Source of the DNA: JBBSHE01 sp038253325
GTDB taxonomy: Bacteria > Actinomycetota > Actinomycetes > Propionibacteriales > Nocardioidaceae
Assembly (NCBI GenBank): GCA_038253325.1
Contig: JBBSHE010000002.1
Span: forward strand, 1-64,000
DNA length: 64,000 nucleotides
Direction: 5' to 3'
The notes below the pieces were generated by a model. That model searched no databases. It saw only the letters and a program-made list of their open reading frames with translations, and was not told the origin of the DNA. Numbering within the stretch: position 1 is the stretch's first letter; every line of letters begins with the position of its first letter. The position numbers were made by a program, and so were the translations under genes. This document shows positions 50,751-59,250 of the stretch, piece after piece.

Positions 50751-50849
50751 ACGACGGCCACGATCAGCGGCGACGTCACGTGCCGCCGTCTCGCAGAGGT
50801 CATCCCGAGGGTTGAGTTCGGGTAACGACGGGCAACGTCGGGACACCGC

Positions 50850-51593
50850 TTAGAACAGCCGAAGGTCGGTGGACTCCATGCCGCGAAGCGCGTCGTAGTC
50901 GAGCACGACGCACCGGAAGCCACGGTTCTCAGCAAGCGTCCTGGCCTGCGGAGCAATCGTCTGGGCGGCCAGGACTCCACCGACCGGCGCCAGCAGGGGA
51001 TCTCGATTCAGGAGCTCGACGTAGCGGGACAGCTGCTCCACGGCGTCAATGGTGGCCTTCCGTTTGACCTCCACCGCCCAATGCCGGGGGCGATCCAGAG
51101 CGGTCGCCTCGGGCGAGTCGGCCCCGACGACCTCGTCGTCACCCTCGACCTCGACCGCGACAGTGTCGCGGCACAGCAGGTCGATCGGCCCGATCGCGGT
51201 CGGATACTCCCGCTGGACCAGGGTGAGACCGGTCGACACCGACGAGGGATGGTCGGCGAGCAACTCCTGGAGGTGCTTCTCGACCCCGTCCTTCTGCAGT
51301 CCCGGGTCGATGCCCAGCTCGTACGCATGGTCGGCGATCACCTCGTCGATGACGATCCGCAGGGTGTCGCCGGACTTCGACTCGACGAGCCACTCCGTCC
51401 GGTCCTCCTCGTCGGTCGCCACGACGATCGTGCACGGTGGCGACATCCAGTTCAGCGGCTTGTAAGAACCGCCGTCGGAATGAACCAGTACTGAGCCGTC
51501 GGCCTTGATCATGAGGACCCGGGTGGCCATCGGCAGGTGGGCTGCCAGCTTGCCCGCATAGTCCACCTGGCAGCGGGCGATGACGACTCGCAC
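50850..51593 (-). CDS. nucS: Mismatch endonuclease NucS/EndoMS with an insertion
   Basis: NucS cuts both strands at mismatches and replaces MutS/MutL in most actinobacteria. The N-terminal dimer domain (1-125) and the RecB-like nuclease domain carry D138 in GPIDLLC and the E-x-K pair E175/K177 in AVEVKRKATID. Between them sits an acidic stretch of about 25 residues (roughly 145-172), so the product is 247 residues where I expect about 223. The C-terminus DLRLF matches a beta-clamp-binding motif. The start is GTG 51593. It is divergent from the dehydrogenase gene with a 53-base gap. Confidence 0.92.
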   Translation of the reverse strand: MRVVIARCQVDYAGKLAAHLPMATRVLMIKADGSVLVHSDGGSYKPLNWMSPPCTIVVATDEEDRTEWLVESKSGDTLRIVIDEVIADHAYELGIDPGLQKDGVEKHLQELLADHPSSVSTGLTLVQREYPTAIGPIDLLCRDTVAVEVEGDDEVVGADSPEATALDRPRHWAVEVKRKATIDAVEQLSRYVELLNRDPLLAPVGGVLAAQTIAPQARTLAENRGFRCVVLDYDALRGMESTDLRLF

Positions 51594-51646
51594 GGCAACG
51601 GACCCTACCCGAACGAGTGGTGCGCTCCAGTGGAAGACTGCCCGGC

Positions 51647-53428
51647 ATGGGTACGACGATCTCAACTGTTGGTGTGATCGGACTGGGCACGATGGGGGCC
51701 GGGATCGCCGAAGTGTTTGCCCGCAACGGTTACGACGTCGTCGCCGTCGAGCAGGGTGATGAGCAGCTCGATCGGGGCCGCGAGCACATCCGACACTCCA
51801 CCGACCGTGCGGTCGCCCGCGGCAAGTTGACCCAGGCCGAGCAGGACGCGTTGTTCGACCGGCTGACACTCACGACCGACATCGAGGCCACCAAGGAATG
51901 CGACCTCGTGGTCGAGGCGGTCATCGAGCACATCGACGTCAAGCGCGCCGTCTTCCGACGGCTGGACGAGATCGTCCGTCCCGACGCGATCCTCGCGACC
52001 AACACGTCCTCGCTGTCGGTAACCGAGATCTCGGCAGCGACGAGCCATCCCGGTCGGGTGATCGGCCTGCACTTCTTCAACCCTGCTCCGGTCCAGGAGT
52101 TCGCCGAGGTGATCCGCACCGTCGTTACGGAGCCCGACGTCGTCACGGCGGTGCTGGACCTGGCTCGCGACCTCGGCAAGAACCCGGTGGTGGCGGGCGA
52201 CAAGGCCGGTTTCATCGCGAACGCGCTGCTGTTCGGCTACCTCAACCATGCCGTCGCGATGTACGAGAGCCGGTACGCCACCAGGGAGGACATCGACGCA
52301 GCCATGCGGCTCGGCTGCGGCTATCCGATGGGTCCGCTTTCCCTGCTGGACCTGATCGGCCTGGACACCGCGTACGAGATCCTCGAGACGATGTACCGGC
52401 AAGGGCGGAACCGGTTGCATGCACCGGCACCGATCCTCAAACAGATGGTCACCGCCGGATTGCTCGGTCGCAAGACCGGACGAGGTTTCTATACGTACGA
52501 GGCACCGGACAGCCCGGTCGTCGTCGACGACCAGGAGTCTCCTGGCGTGGATGCGGCGCCGGCGTTCGTACGCCCCATCAGGCGCGTCGGCGTAGTGGGA
52601 TCGGGCACGATGGCGACCGGCATCGTCGAGGTGTTCGCCAAGGGCGGGTACGACGTGACGTACGTGACGCGCAGCAAGCAGAAGGTCGACCTGGTCAGTG
52701 AGACGGTGGGGCGAAGCCTCGAGAAGGCGGTCCAGCGCGGCAAGCTCGACTCCGAAGCCCGCGACCTCGCACTCACGCACATCGTCGGCTCGACCGACAT
52801 CGAGGCCCTCGCCGGCGTCGACCTCGTCATCGAGGCGGCCGCCGAGGAGCTCGCGGTCAAGAAGGCGCTGTTCGAGAACCTGGATGAGATCTGCCGGCCA
52901 GGTGCTGTCTTGGCGACCACCACCTCGTCATTGCCGGTGATCGAGCTGGCGGCGGTGACGGCGCGTCCCGGTGACGTCGTCGGGCTGCACTTCTTCAATC
53001 CCGCCCAGGTGATGCCGCTGGTGGAGGTCGTGTCGACTGTCGCCACCAAAGCGGACGTCGCGCAGAGCGTCATCGCGCTGTGCCACGACCTGGGCAAGCA
53101 TCCGGTCGCCTGCGCGGACCGGGCCGGTTTCATCGTGAACGCGCTGTTGTTCCCGTACCTCAACGACGCGGTCCGCATGCTGGAGACGCATTACGCCGAC
53201 GTCGACGAGATCGACACCGCCATGAAGGAGGGTTGTCGCCTTCCGATGGGCCCGTTCGAGCTGCTCGACGTGATCGGGAACGACGTTGCCCTGGCCATCG
53301 AACGGACGTTGTTCCTGGAGTTCCGCGAACCCGGCTTCGCCCCTGCCCCCCTGCTCGAGCACCTCGTCACGGCCGGCTACCTCGGCCGCAAGACCGGACG
53401 AGGGTTCCGCGACTATTCCCATCGCTAG
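51647..53428 (+). CDS. Two-module 3-hydroxybutyryl-CoA dehydrogenase
   Basis: This protein has two complete 3-hydroxyacyl-CoA dehydrogenase modules in 593 residues: about 1-287 and 312-593. Each has its NAD loop (GLGTMGAGIAE; GSGTMATGIVE), serine stretch (NTSSLSVTEIS; TTSSLPVIELA), and catalytic His (GLHFFNPAPV; GLHFFNPAQV). Both look active. It interconverts acetoacetyl-CoA and 3-hydroxybutyryl-CoA, a step in the ethylmalonyl-CoA pathway or PHB metabolism. The start is ATG 51647. Confidence 0.93.
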   Translation: MGTTISTVGVIGLGTMGAGIAEVFARNGYDVVAVEQGDEQLDRGREHIRHSTDRAVARGKLTQAEQDALFDRLTLTTDIEATKECDLVVEAVIEHIDVKRAVFRRLDEIVRPDAILATNTSSLSVTEISAATSHPGRVIGLHFFNPAPVQEFAEVIRTVVTEPDVVTAVLDLARDLGKNPVVAGDKAGFIANALLFGYLNHAVAMYESRYATREDIDAAMRLGCGYPMGPLSLLDLIGLDTAYEILETMYRQGRNRLHAPAPILKQMVTAGLLGRKTGRGFYTYEAPDSPVVVDDQESPGVDAAPAFVRPIRRVGVVGSGTMATGIVEVFAKGGYDVTYVTRSKQKVDLVSETVGRSLEKAVQRGKLDSEARDLALTHIVGSTDIEALAGVDLVIEAAAEELAVKKALFENLDEICRPGAVLATTTSSLPVIELAAVTARPGDVVGLHFFNPAQVMPLVEVVSTVATKADVAQSVIALCHDLGKHPVACADRAGFIVNALLFPYLNDAVRMLETHYADVDEIDTAMKEGCRLPMGPFELLDVIGNDVALAIERTLFLEFREPGFAPAPLLEHLVTAGYLGRKTGRGFRDYSHR

Positions 53429-53438
53429 CCGGACTCCG

Positions 53439-54215
53439 ATGACCGGGCAGCGGATCCGCCCGAACTCGCGGCTGCCGGCCCACCGTGAGCCGGTGACCCT
53501 GGAGACGGCGGACGGACTGCACCTCGTCGGTGAGCTCGCCGGCCCGCTCGACCGGCGCCCGGTGGCCACCATGTTGTGTCTGCACCCGTTGCCCACTCAC
53601 GGCGGCATGATGGACAGCCACCTGTTCCGCAAGGCGGCCTTCCGGCTGCCTGCGCTTGCCCGGATCGCCGTCCTGCGGTTCAACACGCGCGGGACGTCGA
53701 GCATGCAGGGCACGAGCGAGGGGACGTTCTCCGGTGGCGTCGGGGAACGCCTTGACGTGCTGGCCGCGCTCGAGTACGCCGAGTTCCACGACCTGCCGGA
53801 CATCTGGGTCGTGGGCTGGTCGTTCGGGACGGACCTCGCACTGATGTATGCAGCCGACCCGGCCGTGTCGGGTGCGATCTTGCTGTCACCACCGTTGCGG
53901 CTTGCGTCCGACGAGCACCTCGCGGCCTGGGCGGAGCTCGGCAAGCCGCTGGTCGCGCTCGTCCCCGAGCTCGATGACTACCTCCGACCGGATGCGGCCC
54001 GGACGCGGTTCGCGAGGGTGGTGCCCCGGGCCGAGGTGATCGGCGTGCCCGGCACAACCCATCTGTGGGTAGGCGACGCCGAGACGGCACTCGACCTCAT
54101 CGTCGAACGGATCAACCCGTCGTCGGCGCCACTCCCTCGTACCTGGGACGGCGCGATGGAGGAAGGTCCCGTGATGGTCAAACCGTCTCCTGGCGGCGGA
54201 ACACGACCTCCCTGA
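53439..54215 (+). CDS. Alpha/beta hydrolase
   Basis: This 258-residue hydrolase has the nucleophile elbow GWSFGTDL and the late His in TTHLWVGDAE, with an oxyanion region near LCLHPLPTHGG. The substrate is unknown. The start is ATG 53439, 11 bases after the dehydrogenase stop, so the two are likely co-transcribed. The last 38 bases overlap the convergent permease-like gene. Confidence 0.85.
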   Translation: MTGQRIRPNSRLPAHREPVTLETADGLHLVGELAGPLDRRPVATMLCLHPLPTHGGMMDSHLFRKAAFRLPALARIAVLRFNTRGTSSMQGTSEGTFSGGVGERLDVLAALEYAEFHDLPDIWVVGWSFGTDLALMYAADPAVSGAILLSPPLRLASDEHLAAWAELGKPLVALVPELDDYLRPDAARTRFARVVPRAEVIGVPGTTHLWVGDAETALDLIVERINPSSAPLPRTWDGAMEEGPVMVKPSPGGGTRPP

Positions 54216-55443
54216 GGATCAGCAGAACCGCGGCCGCTGTCGGAATCGCGAGCATCGCGCCGACGACGCCCATCAGCGACCCGCCGAGCAGGACAGCGAT
54301 CACCGTGACGACGCCGGGTACGTTCACCGACGACCGCATCACCCGCGGATAGATGACGTAGTTCTCGATCTGCTGGTAGATCACGTAGAAGATCACGCAG
54401 GCGACTCCGATCGTGAGTGACGTCGCGACGCCGACGAGCGACACGATGACCGCGCCGATCGTGGCGCCGATCAGGGGGATGAAGTCCGTGATGGCAACGA
54501 CGAATGCCAGGGCGAGCGCGTACTGCCGAAGACCGACGATCGACAAGAAGATGTACGACGACACGCCGGCGCACAACGCCACCGTGACCGCTCCGCCCAC
54601 GTAGCCGCCGACCTGCCGGAGCACTTCGTCACCGAGATGGGTGACGCGTTCGCGTCTCGACGCAGGGGCCAGGCTGTAGCAGGCGCGCTTGATCGATGGC
54701 AGCGCAGAAAGGAAGTACAACGTCATCACGAAGATCAGGAACGCGTTGAACAGCGCGCCGAGAACGGCTAGCCCGACGGAGAACACGCTGCCGAATGCCG
54801 TGCGCGCGAAGTCAGCGTTCTCGATCCTGGCGTTCACCTTGTCGATCACGTCGTACTTCTTGTCCAGGCTCCGGACCGTGGAGTTGTTCCTGAGCTGATC
54901 GAGCCAACCAGGGGCGTTCGCGACGAGCTGGGAGATCTGGTCGCGCAGGACGGGGACGAGCGACACGACGAATAGCGCGATGATGCCGAGCATGCCGACG
55001 GTGACGATCAGGACCGACCACGACCGTCGCAATCCCTTGGCGCTGAGCCGGCTGACCAGGGGGTCCAGTCCGACCGCGATGAAACCGGCGACGACGACGA
55101 GCACGATGACGGACCTGGCCTCGACGATCAGTCGGGCGACGGCGAGCGCCAGCAAGACGCCAAGGCCACCCACGAAGCCGATGTAGAACGGCGTGTGTTT
55201 CGACATCGGCGGCCCCGGCTCACCGAACTCCGGCTCGCGTTCGGCCTCCCGGGCTGCGCGGGCTTCGTCCTGGGCTTCGCTGGCTTCCTGGCGTGCCGCC
55301 TGGGCCTCCCGCTTTGCGTCCGCCGCCTCGTCGACTGCGTGGCCGGCCGCCGCCTCCGCATCGGCGGACCGGTCATCGGCTCTGCGGTCGGAACCCGGTC
55401 CCGGCCGGTCGTCAGCAGCCACCGTGCCTCCCTTGCTCGACAC
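54178..55443 (-). CDS. AI-2E family transporter with N-terminal coiled coil
   Basis: This 421-residue membrane protein belongs to the AI-2E/PerM family (UPF0118) with about eight membrane segments and the typical PLIGATIGAVIVSLVG and ENYVIYPRVM stretches. A cytoplasmic N-terminal tail of about 75 residues is rich in Ala, Glu, Arg and Asp and likely a coiled coil. The substrate is unknown; the family name does not prove AI-2 export. The start is GTG 55443. It lies 84 bases from the DivIVA-like gene on the same strand, also a coiled-coil protein. Confidence 0.85.
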   Translation of the reverse strand: MSSKGGTVAADDRPGPGSDRRADDRSADAEAAAGHAVDEAADAKREAQAARQEASEAQDEARAAREAEREPEFGEPGPPMSKHTPFYIGFVGGLGVLLALAVARLIVEARSVIVLVVVAGFIAVGLDPLVSRLSAKGLRRSWSVLIVTVGMLGIIALFVVSLVPVLRDQISQLVANAPGWLDQLRNNSTVRSLDKKYDVIDKVNARIENADFARTAFGSVFSVGLAVLGALFNAFLIFVMTLYFLSALPSIKRACYSLAPASRRERVTHLGDEVLRQVGGYVGGAVTVALCAGVSSYIFLSIVGLRQYALALAFVVAITDFIPLIGATIGAVIVSLVGVATSLTIGVACVIFYVIYQQIENYVIYPRVMRSSVNVPGVVTVIAVLLGGSLMGVVGAMLAIPTAAAVLLILREVVFRRQETV

Positions 55444-55527
55444 CGCAGCATATGCGCGGGGAGCGATCAGGCGCCGAGCCGCTTTGCGCGCCCGGGTGAC
55501 GTCGCGATCTCCACCGAGACGGATCGC

Positions 55528-57069
55528 TCAGGCGCGGGACCGGGTGTCCTTGCTGGGCTCGGCTGCGGGTTCGTCGTCATCGGCCAGCTGGGATGCCGTC
55601 ACGGAGCCGCTCTGCCAATTCGGTTTGTCCGTGGAGCCTGCGTCGCTCTTGGTCGGCATCACGACGGTAGGACCGGGTTCCTCGTCGGCCGCCGTCGCCG
55701 GCGCGGACGATGGCTCCGACGCTGCTCCGGGCTGGGCCGCTGGCTCTGCTGGTGGCTGGGTCTCGGCTCGGCGCCGGTCTTCCGCCACGGGTGCCGGCTC
55801 CTTGTCGGACGACTCTGCGACGGCGGTTGGCTGCACGGCACGGATGTCGGGCGAGACGGTGGCGCCCTCGTCGGGTGCCGCTTCGACGGCGGTTGGCTGC
55901 ACGGCACGGATGTCGGGCGAGACGGTGGCGCCCTCGTCGGGTGCCGGCATGTCCTCGGGCGTCGTCGGCCCAGCCGGATCGCGTTCGGGTGGGTCGGTGG
56001 ACGGCTCGGTGATCAGATCGTCGTCACCCGAGCCAAACGCGCTGACCAGGTTACGCAGCTGGGCGAGCTGGGCCAGGATCCCGTCGCGGCGGCGACGGAG
56101 CTGGTCGTTCTTTTGTTGCGCGGCAGCATGCTGCTCGTCGGCTTCGACGTTGGCGTTTGAAACGATCTGGGCAGCCTGGGTCTTGGCGGTTGTCACCACC
56201 TGCTCGGCCTCTCGCCGAGCCCGAGCAAGGATCTTGTCTGCATCGGCACCGGCCTGCTCGCGCTGCGTCGTGACCGTGTCGAGCGCCTCGCGGGCCCGCC
56301 GTTCGGCGGCGTTCGCGCGCGTCTCGGCGTCGGCGACGAGCCGCTGCGTCTTCTGCGTGGCCGAAGCATGGTAGCTAGTCGCTTCCTTCGCCAGCCGTTC
56401 CTTCTCGAGCGCGAGCGCTCGCCGGGACTCCTGTGCCTCCCGGTCGGCCGATGCCCGGGTCTGCTCTGCTTCTCGGGTCGCGGACATCTTGAGTGCGGCA
56501 CTCTCATGATCGGCCGCGAGGCGTACCTGTTCAGCCTCCCGTTTGGCGGCGGCGACGATGTCCTCGGCTTGCTTGGTCGCAGCGGCCGTGGCTTCCTCCG
56601 CCCCAGACATCAACGACGACCGGCGGTCCTCGACCTCACGCAGCTGTACGGACCTGATGTCGTCGGCTTCGCGGTGCGCTTCGGAGAGCATGGCGGCGGC
56701 CTGTCGTTCGGCGCGCGCCTTCGTCTGATCAGCCGCTTCCTTCGCCGAACGCTCGATCTCGGCAGCTTGCTCCTCGGCGAGGCGGAGCATCCCAGCCGCG
56801 TGCTTGCCCAGTCCACCGTAGGAGGGAGTCTCGTGTTCGACGACCTGAGCCTCGAGGTCGGCGACCGTCGATTCGAGCTGGGCGACTCGCTGGTTCGCGC
56901 TGCTCTGCTCGTTGAGAACGCGCTGGTAGGCGGATCCGACCTGGGCGACGAAGGAGTCGACGGTCGGCTTGTCGTACCCGCGGCGCGCTACGGGAAACGA
57001 CGGCACCGGAAGGTTGGGATCGCGCTTCCACTGCTCGTCGAAGATGGACAGCCCACCACCGTCGGTCAT
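55528..57069 (-). CDS. DivIVA-like coiled-coil protein
   Basis: This 513-residue protein has a DivIVA-like N-terminal part (about 22-85, VARRGYDKPTVDSFVAQVG), a long Ala/Glu/Arg coiled coil (90-360) and an acidic Pro/Ala/Glu-rich tail. It resembles the polar-growth or scaffold proteins of actinobacteria. The tail contains two perfect copies of a 21-residue segment (APDEGATVSPDIRAVQPTAV and its neighbour). The start is ATG 57069 with GGGAG upstream. Confidence 0.85.
   Translation of the reverse strand: MTDGGGLSIFDEQWKRDPNLPVPSFPVARRGYDKPTVDSFVAQVGSAYQRVLNEQSSANQRVAQLESTVADLEAQVVEHETPSYGGLGKHAAGMLRLAEEQAAEIERSAKEAADQTKARAERQAAAMLSEAHREADDIRSVQLREVEDRRSSLMSGAEEATAAATKQAEDIVAAAKREAEQVRLAADHESAALKMSATREAEQTRASADREAQESRRALALEKERLAKEATSYHASATQKTQRLVADAETRANAAERRAREALDTVTTQREQAGADADKILARARREAEQVVTTAKTQAAQIVSNANVEADEQHAAAQQKNDQLRRRRDGILAQLAQLRNLVSAFGSGDDDLITEPSTDPPERDPAGPTTPEDMPAPDEGATVSPDIRAVQPTAVEAAPDEGATVSPDIRAVQPTAVAESSDKEPAPVAEDRRRAETQPPAEPAAQPGAASEPSSAPATAADEEPGPTVVMPTKSDAGSTDKPNWQSGSVTASQLADDDEPAAEPSKDTRSRA
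55818..55946. repeat. Perfect 63-bp direct repeat in the coiled-coil gene
   Basis: Positions 55818-55880 and 55884-55946 are identical over 63 bases, at a period of 66. It encodes a doubled 22-residue unit in frame in the tail of the DivIVA-like protein. Identity at every base suggests a recent duplication or correct homogenisation. Confidence 0.95.
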
Positions 57070-57109
57070 GCTCCCAAACCCCCTTCGACGACGCCACAGG
57101 GTGCGACCG

Positions 57110-58447
57110 TCATGCGCCCTTGAATCTGTTGATGGCCGCCAGATGCTGCCCACGCAGGTCGTGGTTGCGGACACCCAGGTCGGCTCGTGGTGCTAAGCAG
57201 AGTACCCCCACCTTGCCCTGATGTCGGTTGCTGTGAACCTCGTACGCTGCCTGTCCGGTGTCCTCGAGTCGGTACGTCTGGCTCAAAGTGGGATGAACCC
57301 GGGCTTTCGAGATCAGCCGGTTTGCCTCCCATGCCTCGCGGTAGTTGGCGAAGTGCGACCCGATGATCCGCTTCAGATTCATCCACAGGTATCGGTTGTC
57401 GTACTCGTGGAGGAAACCCGACGTCGAAGCGCAGGTGACGATCGTCCCGCCCTTGCGGGCGACGAAGACGGACGCGCCGAACGTCTCGCGTCCGGGGTGC
57501 TCCAAGACGATGTCCGGGTCGTCGCCGCCCGTCAGCTCCCGGATCCGCGCACCGAGCCGGCGCCACTCGTCGGGATCCTGCGTCCCGGCGTCGGTCCAGA
57601 ACCGGTAGTCCTCCGCACGCCGGTCGATGACGAACTGCGCGCCCATCGCGCGGCACACATCCGCCCTCTCGGGCGAGGAGACCACGCAGACGGGGATCGC
57701 TCCGCCGTTGAGTGCGAGCTGGGTCGCGTACGATCCGAGACCGCCGGACGCACCCCAGATCAGCACGGTGTCGCCCTGCTTCATGCCGGCGCCGTTGCGC
57801 GACACCAGCTGGCGGTAAGCAGTCGAGTTGACCAGGCCCGGGCACGCCGCCTCCTCCCAGGTGAGGTGCCCGGGCTTGGGCATCAGTTGGTTTGCCTTGA
57901 CGAGAGCGAGCTCCGCGAGGCCGCCGAAGTTCGTCTCGAACCCCCAGATCCGCTGCTCCGGGTCCAGCACCGTGTCGTTGTGACCATCGGGACGTTCGAG
58001 CTCCACCGACAGGCAGTGTGCGACGACCTCGTCCCCGGGTTTCCACACATGGACACCCGGTCCGCTGCGGAGAACCACGCCGGACAGATCACTGCCGACG
58101 ACGTGGTACGGCAGGTCGTGGCGCCTGGCGAGCACCGACAATCGCCCGTAACGCTCAAGGAACCCAAATGTCGGCATCGGCTCGAAGATGCTCGTCCAGA
58201 CGGTGTTGTAGTTGACGGCCGACGCCATCACAGCAACCAGCGCCTCACCGGGTCCCAGCTCCGGGACGGGCACACGGTCGACGTGCAGACTCCTCCGCGG
58301 GTCCTTCTGCTGAGGCTCGAGCCCGTCGAACATGGAGGTCTCGTCCTTGCGGACCACGACCGCACGGTACGACTCGGGTACGTCGAGGTCCGCGAAGTCG
58401 GCCGATGTCGCTTCCCCGCTGACGATGGCGTCGAGGATTGCCTTCAT
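57110..58447 (-). CDS. ccr: Crotonyl-CoA carboxylase/reductase
   Basis: This enzyme reduces and carboxylates crotonyl-CoA to (2S)-ethylmalonyl-CoA with NADPH and CO2. It is an MDR-family protein with ASAVNYNTVWTSIFEPMPTF, a cofactor loop IWGASGGLGSYATQLA, and the ETNFGGLAELALVK stretch typical of Ccr. The length of 445 residues is standard. The start is ATG 58447. It defines the ethylmalonyl-CoA pathway together with ecm at 23886. It is separated from the epimerase gene by a large hairpin. Confidence 0.95.
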   Translation of the reverse strand: MKAILDAIVSGEATSADFADLDVPESYRAVVVRKDETSMFDGLEPQQKDPRRSLHVDRVPVPELGPGEALVAVMASAVNYNTVWTSIFEPMPTFGFLERYGRLSVLARRHDLPYHVVGSDLSGVVLRSGPGVHVWKPGDEVVAHCLSVELERPDGHNDTVLDPEQRIWGFETNFGGLAELALVKANQLMPKPGHLTWEEAACPGLVNSTAYRQLVSRNGAGMKQGDTVLIWGASGGLGSYATQLALNGGAIPVCVVSSPERADVCRAMGAQFVIDRRAEDYRFWTDAGTQDPDEWRRLGARIRELTGGDDPDIVLEHPGRETFGASVFVARKGGTIVTCASTSGFLHEYDNRYLWMNLKRIIGSHFANYREAWEANRLISKARVHPTLSQTYRLEDTGQAAYEVHSNRHQGKVGVLCLAPRADLGVRNHDLRGQHLAAINRFKGA

Positions 58448-58525
58448 GCCGTGTCTTTCATGGTCGGCAAATCTAGCGCCGCACCTGTTGGCCCGGCGCC
58501 TGCTCGCTGTCCCAAGGGTCGGCAG

Positions 58526-58607
58526 TTCCCAGGTTAACGTGGGATGTCTGCGCTTTACCCAGGTAATTTCCTGGGTAAAGCGGCGTGTTCCCACGTTAAC
58601 CTGGGAA
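58526..58607. terminator. Nested perfect hairpin between epimerase and ccr
   Basis: An outer stem of 19 perfect pairs (58526-58544 with 58589-58607) encloses, across a symmetric 6x6 internal loop, an inner stem of 13 perfect pairs (58551-58563 with 58570-58582) with a six-base loop, TAATTT. It lies in the 241-base gap that is otherwise empty, downstream of the minus-strand epimerase and upstream of ccr, and could end the former or control the latter. Confidence 0.75.
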
Positions 58608-58688
58608 AGCAGTGACAGGTGGGATCTGCTTGACGGGACGGGGACGGGGCGGGGATGGGGCGCGGTCGGGCCGGCGTCGGGGGCCCGT

Positions 58689-59111
58689 TCAGGCCGGCTG
58701 GACGAGCTCGACGAGGACTCCACCGGCGTCCTTGGGGTGGATGAAGTTGACGGTCGAGCCGGCTGTTCCGCGCCGGGGCCGGTCGTAGAGCAGCCGCAAA
58801 CCCTGCGAGCGTACGGCTGCGCAAGCCGCCTCGATGTCCGTCACCCGGTACGCCACCTGTTGGACGCCGGGCCCCGACCGTTCCAGAAACCTCGCGATCG
58901 TCGAGCTCCCGTCGAGCGGCGCAAGCAGCTGCACGTGTGAGCCGGACGAGCCGACCTCCAGCATCGCCTCACGAACCCCCTGCTCGACATTGACTTCCGT
59001 GAGCGCAAGCCGGAACCCGAATGTCTGACGATAGAAGTCGACCCCCTCGTCCAGATCTGCGACGGCGATGCCGACGTGGTCGATCGCGGTGATGAGCCCG
59101 GCGGGAAGCAT
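58689..59111 (-). CDS. Methylmalonyl-CoA epimerase family protein
   Basis: This 140-residue VOC-fold protein interconverts the epimers of methylmalonyl-CoA (and possibly ethylmalonyl-CoA). Metal ligands known in MCE appear as H12 (IDHVGIAV), Q61 (HVQLLAP) and E135 (VLVELVQ). The third, usually His91, is Gln85 in GVQQVAYRV. I recall relatives with QQ here, so it may still be active. The start is ATG 59111. The gene is divergent from the thiolase gene. Confidence 0.88.
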   Translation of the reverse strand: MLPAGLITAIDHVGIAVADLDEGVDFYRQTFGFRLALTEVNVEQGVREAMLEVGSSGSHVQLLAPLDGSSTIARFLERSGPGVQQVAYRVTDIEAACAAVRSQGLRLLYDRPRRGTAGSTVNFIHPKDAGGVLVELVQPA

Positions 59112-59250
59112 GGGCTCATCGTAGGCGCCGTCGCCCGACCCTTGACTCGTTCGGCCGCCGGACGAGCGTCCTGGTTCGGCACGTCTCGCCGGTTGAGTAG
59201 TCTCGACGTCTCAGGACTCGCCGTCGCCCGAACGCCACAAAGGAGACTCG

